Shown here: positions 13,806 to 19,309 of the stretch, one piece after another
How positions within the stretch are numbered: position 1 is the first letter of the stretch
Layout of the letters: every line of letters begins with the position of its first letter
Source of the DNA: VMSU01 sp031400755
GTDB lineage: Bacteria > Desulfobacterota > Desulfobulbia > Desulfobulbales > VMSU01
Length of the DNA: 19,309 nt
Direction of reading: 5' to 3'
Assembly (NCBI GenBank): GCA_031400755.1
Contig: JANNQL010000160.1
Coordinates: forward strand, 1-19,309
The notes under the pieces: model-generated
Databases searched by the model: none
Told to the model about the DNA's origin: nothing
The model's input: the letters and a program-made list of their open reading frames with translations, nothing else
Translations under genes and position numbers: made by a program

Positions 13806-14738
13806 ATGAACGCCGAATATCGCTTCAGTCACAAACACATCATCAGCATGGATGATTTTTCGGAAGCCGACATCAACTTCATTCTACAAACTGCAGAGTC
13901 CCTGAAAGAAATCTCGACGAGGTCCATCAAGAAGGTCCCGACCCTGCGAGGTAAGACCATCATCAATCTCTTTTTCGAGCCCAGCACCAGGACCAGGCTG
14001 TCCTTTGAAATCGCCGCCAAACGGATGAGCGCCGACACCTTTAATATCTCGGCTTCCACCAGTTCCACCTCCAAGGGCGAGACCCTGATAGACACCGCCA
14101 AAAACCTGCAGGCCATGAAGCCGGACGCCATCATCATTCGCCACTCTTCATCCGGCGTGCCGAATTTACTGAAACGTCACGTCCAGGCCTCGATTATCAA
14201 CGCCGGGGACGGCGCCCATCAGCACCCCAGCCAAGCCCTGCTCGACATGATGACCGTCAAAGAAAAAAAAGGCCGCCTGGCTGGTCTGAAAATCGCCATT
14301 ATCGGCGACATCACCCACAGCCGGGTGGCCCACTCCAATATTATCGGCTTCACCACGATGGGGGCGGACGTCCATGTCTGCGGACCAAACACCATGCTGC
14401 CCGCGGGCCTTGAATCACTCGGCGCCACCCGCCACCATCACGTCGCCGAGGCCGTTGCCGATGCCGATGTCATCATGGCTTTGCGCATCCAGAAGGAGCG
14501 CCAGAAAGACCCCCTCATCCCCTCGCTCCGCGAATACGCCAATATCTTCGGCATTAACCGGGCCATGGCCGCCCTAGCCAAGCCCGACGCCTTGATCATG
14601 CACCCCGGCCCAATCAATCGCGGCGTCGAGATGAGTCCTGATGTGGCCGATGGCGACCAGTCCGTGATCCTTGACCAAGTCACCAACGGCGTTGCCATCC
14701 GCATGGCCCTGCTCTACCTCGTCCTGGGAGGCGACTGA
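13806..14738 (+). CDS. pyrB: Aspartate carbamoyltransferase, catalytic chain
   Basis: 310 residues from the ATG at 13806; a TTG at 13791 would add five. It makes N-carbamoylaspartate from carbamoyl phosphate and aspartate, the committed step of pyrimidine synthesis. Seen: FFEPSTRTRLSFE (carbamoyl-phosphate loop), STSKGETLIDT (loop donated by the neighbouring subunit, lysine present), HPSQALLDMMT, and HPGPINRG near the C-terminus. Length matches the E. coli catalytic chain (311). No pyrI regulatory gene is nearby; pyrC follows. In other bacteria with this type of pyrC, PyrB and dihydroorotase form a joint complex; here that is inference from adjacency. Confidence 0.97.
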   Translation: MNAEYRFSHKHIISMDDFSEADINFILQTAESLKEISTRSIKKVPTLRGKTIINLFFEPSTRTRLSFEIAAKRMSADTFNISASTSSTSKGETLIDTAKNLQAMKPDAIIIRHSSSGVPNLLKRHVQASIINAGDGAHQHPSQALLDMMTVKEKKGRLAGLKIAIIGDITHSRVAHSNIIGFTTMGADVHVCGPNTMLPAGLESLGATRHHHVAEAVADADVIMALRIQKERQKDPLIPSLREYANIFGINRAMAALAKPDALIMHPGPINRGVEMSPDVADGDQSVILDQVTNGVAIRMALLYLVLGGD

Positions 14739-14740
14739 TG

Positions 14741-14881
14741 GCAAGGGGCTACAGGGCGCCGCATCTGCTTCGTCATCGGTCTGCTCGCATACTGAAGTAT
14801 AGCGAGCAGACCTCTTTATTGACCAACAAATCGGGTCAATATAAATCACGCATCAATCTGCAGCACCCTGTAGCCCCTTGC
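14741..14881 (+). other. Structured pyrB-pyrC spacer: potential three-way-junction RNA
   Basis: A perfect 16-bp outer inverted repeat (gcaaggggctacaggg at 14741-14756 and its complement at 14866-14881) encloses two hairpins. Hairpin A has ggtctgctcgc at 14778-14788 pairing with gcgagcagacc at 14802-14812, with four further pairs towards a TGAA loop, followed by tctttatt. Hairpin B has attgacc at 14818-14824 pairing with ggtcaat at 14834-14840. The arrangement could be an RNA control element, a weak terminator plus antiterminator, or an inserted repeat. There is no target-duplication evidence. Confidence 0.7.
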
Positions 14882-14931
14882 AGTCTTGAGGGATTCGAAG
14901 ATTGCCTTACTTCTCTATTCGGGAACAACTG

Positions 14932-16209
14932 ATGAGCCACCCCCTTCTCCTTGAAAACGGCAGGATTATCGATCCGGCCAGTGGCGTTGACCGGATCGGC
15001 AACCTGTTGATCGTTGATGGCCTCTGCCGGATGATTGCCCCCCAAGACCTGCTCCCTGCCGAAACCAAACGAATTGATCTGACCGGCAAATGGGTGATGC
15101 CGGGTTTTATTGACATGCACGTCCATTTGCGGGAGCCTGGCGAAGAATATAAAGAATCCATCGCCACCGGCACCAAGGCCGCCGCAGCCGGCGGCTTCAC
15201 GGCGGTAGCCTGCATGCCGAACACCAAGCCCGTGCTCGACTCGGAGAGCGGCATCAGCTTTGTCATCAACCGGGCCAAGGGCGCGGCTGCTCGCGTCTAT
15301 CCGGTGGGGGCGATCAGCAAGGACAGCCATGGCGAGCACCTGGCGGAATTTGGCGAGATGAAACAGGCCGGCGCTGTCGCCTTCACCGATGACGGACGAC
15401 CGGTGGTCAGCAGCCAGATGATGCGGCGGGCCATGGAGTATGCCAGTAATTTCGATCTGCCGATCATCTCCCACTGCGAAGAAATAAGCTTGAGCCAGAA
15501 CGGCGCCATGAACGAAGGGGCCATTTCGACCCGGCTTGGCCTGCAAGGGATTCCGGGCGCAGCCGAGTCGGTCATGGTCTACCGCGACCTGGCCCTGGCC
15601 GAGCTTACCGGCCACCGCCTGCACCTGGCCCATATCAGCACGGCAGAGTCGGTCAGTCTGATCCGCCGAGCCAAGGCCCGCGGCTGCCGGGTCACCGCCG
15701 AGACCGCGCCCCATTATTTCACGCTCACCGAAGAGGCCATCGCCCAATATGACACCTGCGCCAAAATGAACCCGCCCCTGCGCGGCCAGTCTGACGTTTT
15801 AGCCATCATCGAAGGACTCAAAGACGGCGCCATTGACGCCATTGCCTCGGACCACGCCCCGCACAGCGATATGGAAAAGGAATTGGAGTTCGACCAAGCG
15901 GCCAACGGCATCATCGGACTGGAGACCTCCGTGCCTTTGGCCCTGCGGCTGGTGCATGACGGGGTGTTGACCGTGGGCCGTCTGGTGGAATTGATGTCCA
16001 TCAATCCGGCCAGGATTCTGGGGGTGGCAGGGGGGACCTTGGCGGATGGTTCGCCGGCGGATGTAACGATTATTGACCCGGAGCGGAAATTCACCTACAG
16101 CAAGGACTCGGTGGTCTCCAAGAGCAAGAATTCACCCTTCCTGGATTGGCAATTCACCGGTCAAGCGGTGATGACTATTGTCGGCGGTCGGATTATGATG
16201 CAGAGGTAA
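14932..16209 (+). CDS. pyrC: Dihydroorotase (class I)
   Basis: 425 residues from the ATG at 14932 (gggaac upstream); a TTG at 14902 is a less likely start. It cyclises carbamoylaspartate to dihydroorotate. The metal-binding HVHLREPG (H63, H65) follows GFIDM. Also seen: MPNTKP, the FTDDG motif (D153) that replaces the carboxylated lysine in the bacterial class I enzymes, HISTAESV, ETAPHYFTL, KMNPPLR, and ASDHAPHS with the catalytic aspartate. Length fits the B. subtilis/Aquifex type (about 422-428), not the 348-residue E. coli type. It is preceded by pyrB and the structured spacer. All active-site motifs are intact, so it is not a pseudo-dihydroorotase. Confidence 0.96.
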   Translation: MSHPLLLENGRIIDPASGVDRIGNLLIVDGLCRMIAPQDLLPAETKRIDLTGKWVMPGFIDMHVHLREPGEEYKESIATGTKAAAAGGFTAVACMPNTKPVLDSESGISFVINRAKGAAARVYPVGAISKDSHGEHLAEFGEMKQAGAVAFTDDGRPVVSSQMMRRAMEYASNFDLPIISHCEEISLSQNGAMNEGAISTRLGLQGIPGAAESVMVYRDLALAELTGHRLHLAHISTAESVSLIRRAKARGCRVTAETAPHYFTLTEEAIAQYDTCAKMNPPLRGQSDVLAIIEGLKDGAIDAIASDHAPHSDMEKELEFDQAANGIIGLETSVPLALRLVHDGVLTVGRLVELMSINPARILGVAGGTLADGSPADVTIIDPERKFTYSKDSVVSKSKNSPFLDWQFTGQAVMTIVGGRIMMQR

Positions 16210-16262
16210 TTCAATTTCTAAATCAAGCTGGAAACGCGCAGGAAGCGAACAGCGACGAGGCG

Positions 16263-16302
16263 GTACTGATATTGCTAGTACGGGCAGGACTCAACCCTGC
16301 CG
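16263..16302. other. Small hairpins between convergent pyrC and the flagellar-like gene
   Basis: gtact (16263-16267) pairs with agtac (16277-16281), and ggcagg (16283-16288) pairs with cctgcc (16296-16301). Neither is followed by a T run on either strand, so they are poor intrinsic terminators. They are the only structure seen in this 102-bp convergent gap. Confidence 0.3.
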
Positions 16303-16311
16303 ATGTTATAC

Positions 16312-16668
16312 TCACCCTTTGATGTCCAACAAATTTCCCAACATCTCGTCCTGGATCTGGACGGCCTTGATATTGGCCTGAAAGGCCCGACGGTCCATCA
16401 TCATCGTCGGCAGCTCTTCGCTGATCTCGACATTGGATTTTTCCACCAATACCTCTCCGTCCTCGGTGCTTTCATAGACCAGGGAGCCGGGCGTCTCCAC
16501 CCGCTGCACCTCAATCGCTACTCCGCCCTGCGCGTCAGCCTCGACCAAAGTGACTCGGCTCTTCTTAAAGCCGTCAGTATTGACGTTGGCGGTATTATTG
16601 GCCGTGACCTGGGTCTTGGTCTGGATGGCATTGAGGGCCGACAACCCTGAAGAAATTCCTGATAGCAT
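16312..16668 (-). CDS. Minimal flagellar rod/hook-type basal body protein
   Basis: 118 residues from the ATG at 16668, set by AAGGAGG at 16676-16682 with a 7-nt spacer; the upstream ATG at 16686 would place this site inside the gene. The N-terminus (SGISSGLSALNAIQTKTQVTANNTANVNTDGFKKSRV) is the flagellar basal-body rod domain found in FlgB, FlgC, FlgE, FlgF and FlgG. The C-terminus (VEISEELPTMMMDRRAFQANIKAVQIQDEMLGNLLDIKG) is the rod/hook C-terminal helix. Almost nothing lies between them. Sizes of FlgB and FlgC are similar (about 130-150), but neither signature is distinctive here. It lies 72 bp after topA on the same strand, away from any flagellar operon in the window. It may be a rod subunit or a small hook-associated adaptor; the exact paralogue is not resolved. 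Confidence 0.8.
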   Translation of the reverse strand: MLSGISSGLSALNAIQTKTQVTANNTANVNTDGFKKSRVTLVEADAQGGVAIEVQRVETPGSLVYESTEDGEVLVEKSNVEISEELPTMMMDRRAFQANIKAVQIQDEMLGNLLDIKG

Positions 16669-16740
16669 GGCATGACCTCCTTGCATGTTGGTTATGCCAT
16701 TATCCTAAGCACGGGCTGAGCCAACCGCAACCGGAGCGGC

Positions 16741-19008
16741 CTATTTCTCCTCATCCAGGCCCTTGGTGTAGCCGCACTCCTTGTTCAGACATTGGAGTCT
16801 AGCCCCGGATTTTTTGCTTGTCTTTTCCACCAGGAACCCCGCCCCGCACTGGGGACAAGGGGTGGCCACCGGCCGGTCCCACAAGGCCAGACTACATTTC
16901 GGATATTGGTTGCAGGCATAAAAGACCTTGCCTCGCTTGGAGACTTTCTTGACGATATGACCGCTGCAATTGGCCTCAGAGCACGAAACCCCGGTCGTCT
17001 CCGCCTTGATATGGCGGCAGTCCGGGTAACCCGAGCAGGCCAAAAACCGGCCGAACTTGCCCTGTTTATAGACCATGGGCTTGCCGCATTTTTCACATTG
17101 CTCGCCGGTCTCCTGGGCCTGGTCTCGCTCCACCGGTTTGATGGCGCCATCCGCCTCACGGGTAAAATCTTGGGTGTTTTTACAGGCGGGGTAGGTCTCG
17201 CAGGCCAGGAACTCGCCGTTCTTGCCCCACCGGATCACCATGGTGCCGTCACATAGCTTACAGGGAACGTCGGTCGGGGTGATGGCCCGTTTGACCGAGG
17301 CCATTTCCGCTTTAGCGAGCGACAGGGCCTCCTTGAATGGCCCATAAAAATCCCGCAGGATGGTCAGCCATTCGACCTTACCCTCCTCGACCTGGTCGAG
17401 CTTTTGCTCCATGGAGGCGGTGAACTCAATGTCCATTATGGCTGGAAAATGCTTGAGAAGCAGGCCATTGATCAATATGCCAAGGTCGGTTGGGTAAAAT
17501 TTCCGTTGGTCGAGCAGGGCGTATTCCTTGTCCTGAATTGTCGACAGGATGGTGGCGTAGGTGCTGGGCCGACCGACCCCATTTTCCTCCAGGGCCTTGA
17601 CCAGCGAGGCCTCGGTGTAACGCGGCGGCGGCTGGGTAAAATGCTGGCCTACGGCAATATCTTCCAGGGCCAGCTCAGCGCCGGCCTCCAGGCTCGGCAG
17701 GAGCATATCCTTGTCCTCGCCATCTTTGCTCTCATCGCCTGTCGCCTCCACATAGAGCGTCATAAAGCCCATGAAGCGGATAATGGAGCCCACCGCCTTC
17801 AGCTGATAGCGCCCCGCCGTGATCAGGATGGTGGTCTGGTCATAGATGGCAGCCGCCATCTGACTGGCCACAAAGCGCTTCCAGATCAAAGTGTAGAGCT
17901 TCAGCATGTCGCGATCCAGATAGGCGGACATCTGCTCCGGGGTCTTGCTGACGTCGGTGGGCCGAATCGCCTCATGGGCATCCTGTGCCGATTTCTTGGT
18001 CTTATAGATATTAGGCTTGGCAGGCACAAAATTCGGGCCGTAGGCCTGGCCAATAAAACTCCTGACCTCGGCTAGGGCGTCATCATTGATCCGGGTGGAG
18101 TCGGTCCGCATATAGGTGATCAGACCGGTGGGGCCATCAGCGCCCAGTTCGATGCCTTCGTACAAGCGTTGGGCCAACGACATGGTCTTTTTCGCCGAAT
18201 AGCGCAGCTTGCGATTGGCCTCGATCTGCATGGAACTGGTGATGAAGGGCGGGGCTGGATTACGCCTCTTCTGCTTCTTATCAACGCTCGCGACCACGAA
18301 CTTGGCCCCTTGCAGGTCGCCTTTGATCTGCAAGGCAGCGTCTTGATCGCTGACCTTGGCCTTTTTACCGTCGATCTGATCAAGCTGGGCGACAAACTCC
18401 GGCGGCGTCTTCCCCAGCAGGGTCGCGTCCAAGGTCCAATACTCCTCTGACCGGAAGGCGGCAATTCCCTCCTCCCGTTCACAGACCATCCTGACCGCCA
18501 CCGACTGCACTCGCCCGGCGCTCAAGCCCCGCCGCACTTTGTCCCAGAGTAGCGGCGAGATCTGATAGCCCACCAGGCGATCAAGTATGCGCCTAGTCTG
18601 CTGGGCCTCAAATAAACGATAATTGATGGACGAGGCCTGGGCAATGGCGGCGACAATCGCCTTCTTGGTCAACTCATGAAAGAGGACCCGAAAGACCGGC
18701 TTCTTGACTGATTTCAAGGCCTCGGCGATATGATAGGCAATGGCCTCGCCCTCCCGGTCCGGGTCGGGGGCCAGATAGATGGTGTCGGCCTGCTGAGCGG
18801 CCTTGCAGAGTTCGGCCAGGATCTTGCCCTTGCCGCGAATGGTCTCGTACTGCGGCGCAAAGTCATGGTCGATATCGACGCCCAGGGTCTTGACCGGCAG
18901 GTCGCGGACATGGCCGACCGAGGCCTTGACCTCAAATTGTTTGCCAAGATAACGCTGCAAGGTACGCGATTTGGCCGGAGACTCTACAATAATTAACGCT
19001 TTCGACAT
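16741..19008 (-). CDS. topA: DNA topoisomerase I (type IA)
   Basis: 755 residues from the ATG at 19008, preceded by AAAGGA; a TTG at 19032 would add eight. It relaxes negative supercoils by passing strands through a tyrosine-linked break. The Toprim domain starts at once (LIIVESPAKSRTLQRYLG; acidic APDPDREGEAIAYH). RRGLSAGRVQSVAVR follows, and the active-site tyrosine is in LITYMRTDSTRI (about Y299). The C-terminal third has four zinc-ribbon topoisomerase modules with CxxC pairs: CKLC...C, CEKC...C, CSEANC...C and CPQC...C. This matches the zinc-rich E. coli-like architecture, with one module more than the three E. coli ribbons. It sits just downstream of dprA, a common bacterial pairing, and upstream of a flagellar-like gene. 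Confidence 0.97.
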   Translation of the reverse strand: MSKALIIVESPAKSRTLQRYLGKQFEVKASVGHVRDLPVKTLGVDIDHDFAPQYETIRGKGKILAELCKAAQQADTIYLAPDPDREGEAIAYHIAEALKSVKKPVFRVLFHELTKKAIVAAIAQASSINYRLFEAQQTRRILDRLVGYQISPLLWDKVRRGLSAGRVQSVAVRMVCEREEGIAAFRSEEYWTLDATLLGKTPPEFVAQLDQIDGKKAKVSDQDAALQIKGDLQGAKFVVASVDKKQKRRNPAPPFITSSMQIEANRKLRYSAKKTMSLAQRLYEGIELGADGPTGLITYMRTDSTRINDDALAEVRSFIGQAYGPNFVPAKPNIYKTKKSAQDAHEAIRPTDVSKTPEQMSAYLDRDMLKLYTLIWKRFVASQMAAAIYDQTTILITAGRYQLKAVGSIIRFMGFMTLYVEATGDESKDGEDKDMLLPSLEAGAELALEDIAVGQHFTQPPPRYTEASLVKALEENGVGRPSTYATILSTIQDKEYALLDQRKFYPTDLGILINGLLLKHFPAIMDIEFTASMEQKLDQVEEGKVEWLTILRDFYGPFKEALSLAKAEMASVKRAITPTDVPCKLCDGTMVIRWGKNGEFLACETYPACKNTQDFTREADGAIKPVERDQAQETGEQCEKCGKPMVYKQGKFGRFLACSGYPDCRHIKAETTGVSCSEANCSGHIVKKVSKRGKVFYACNQYPKCSLALWDRPVATPCPQCGAGFLVEKTSKKSGARLQCLNKECGYTKGLDEEK

Positions 19009-19074
19009 CCTTATTCCTTTGTTTGTGTCCAAACTTAGAACAGCTATGATTATCTCGCAAAAATTACGGGATGG

Positions 19075-19309
19075 CTAAGCAATGGCACGGTACTGCTGGC
19101 CGGGCAGGGTCTCAATCAGGCCATGCATCTCAAGCAGCAGCAAGACTTCATTGACCTTGGCCACACCCAGCTGCGCCTGACTGATAATTAAATCAATATG
19201 TTTTGGATAGACATCCAAGAGTTTTAAAATCCGCTCCTCGTCCTCGGCAAGCGTCACGGTCGTTGCCACCACCTGCTGACCCGACACCTGGGCTGCCCCA
19301 GGCCCCCCG
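19075..19309 (-). CDS. dprA: DprA (DNA processing protein A), C-terminal winged-helix end only
   Basis: The frame is open to the window edge, so only the last 78 residues are seen. They match the DprA C-terminal winged-helix domain: EERILKLLDVYPKHIDLIISQAQLGVAKVNEVLLLLEMHGLIETLPGQQYRAI. The main Rossmann domain that binds single-stranded DNA and loads RecA lies beyond the window. DprA protects incoming DNA during natural transformation and is widespread even in species not known to be competent. The dprA-topA order supports the call. The gene ends 66 bp before the topA start. Confidence 0.85.
   Translation of the reverse strand, partial: GGPGAAQVSGQQVVATTVTLAEDEERILKLLDVYPKHIDLIISQAQLGVAKVNEVLLLLEMHGLIETLPGQQYRAIA

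Noticed and set aside
14836..15747. Long 303-codon minus-strand ORF
   Set aside because: It is the antisense shadow of pyrC, whose motifs are unmistakable; the translation has no family features and no start context.

Overview
The window looks like chromosomal DNA of a Gram-negative bacterium, most likely a Desulfobacterota (deltaproteobacterial) lineage close to the Desulfobulbales. This rests on the gene families (pilMNOP with an MshL-like secretin, arginine-sensitive-type argB next to argD, lepB-pyrB-pyrC, dprA-topA) and on general recollection of such genomes; no search was run. Most of the window is ordinary core sequence. The accessory part is the first 3.4 kb.

Region 1 (1-3415, accessory). 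Two secreted DUF1566/Lcl-type proteins are on the minus strand. One (1-1276, running off the edge) carries C-terminal tandem 95-residue Ig-like repeats encoded by exact 285-bp units. The other (1968-2801) ends in the C-type-lectin-like tail typical of diversity-generating retroelement (DGR) targets. Just downstream of it is a broken 31-codon ORF resembling the N-terminus of DGR accessory Avd/four-helix-bundle proteins, which suggests a decayed or remote DGR locus. No template repeat or reverse transcriptase is in the window. Between the two secreted proteins sits a compact transposon-like unit of about 450 bp. It has an 11-bp direct repeat, 14-bp terminal inverted repeats, and inner 33-bp inverted palindromic repeats tightly enclosing a GIY-YIG nuclease gene. 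Next to this, on the plus strand, is a frameshifted remnant of a ClC chloride channel C-terminus with a CBS domain.

Region 2 (3416-5493, minus). argB and argD overlap by 4 bp (arginine biosynthesis). Upstream of argB lies an intergenic inverted-repeat element, then a strong intrinsic terminator that closes the next operon.

Region 3 (5796-12752, minus). This is a type IV pilus assembly operon in the order pilM, pilN, pilO, pilP, an AMIN/STN/TPR protein, and an MshL/PilQ-type secretin. PilM to PilP form the inner-membrane alignment platform. The usual PilQ functions appear split between two proteins. pilP carries a +1 frameshift at a 5-bp homopolymer. An AT-rich divergent intergenic region with a perfect palindrome precedes pilM.

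Region 4 (13143-16209, plus). lepB (signal peptidase I), pyrB (aspartate carbamoyltransferase) and pyrC (dihydroorotase) are co-directional. The pyrB-pyrC spacer can fold into a large three-way-junction structure.

Region 5 (16312-19309, minus). dprA (C-terminal end only), topA (DNA topoisomerase I with four zinc ribbons) and a minimal flagellar rod/hook-like protein form a probable operon convergent with pyrC.
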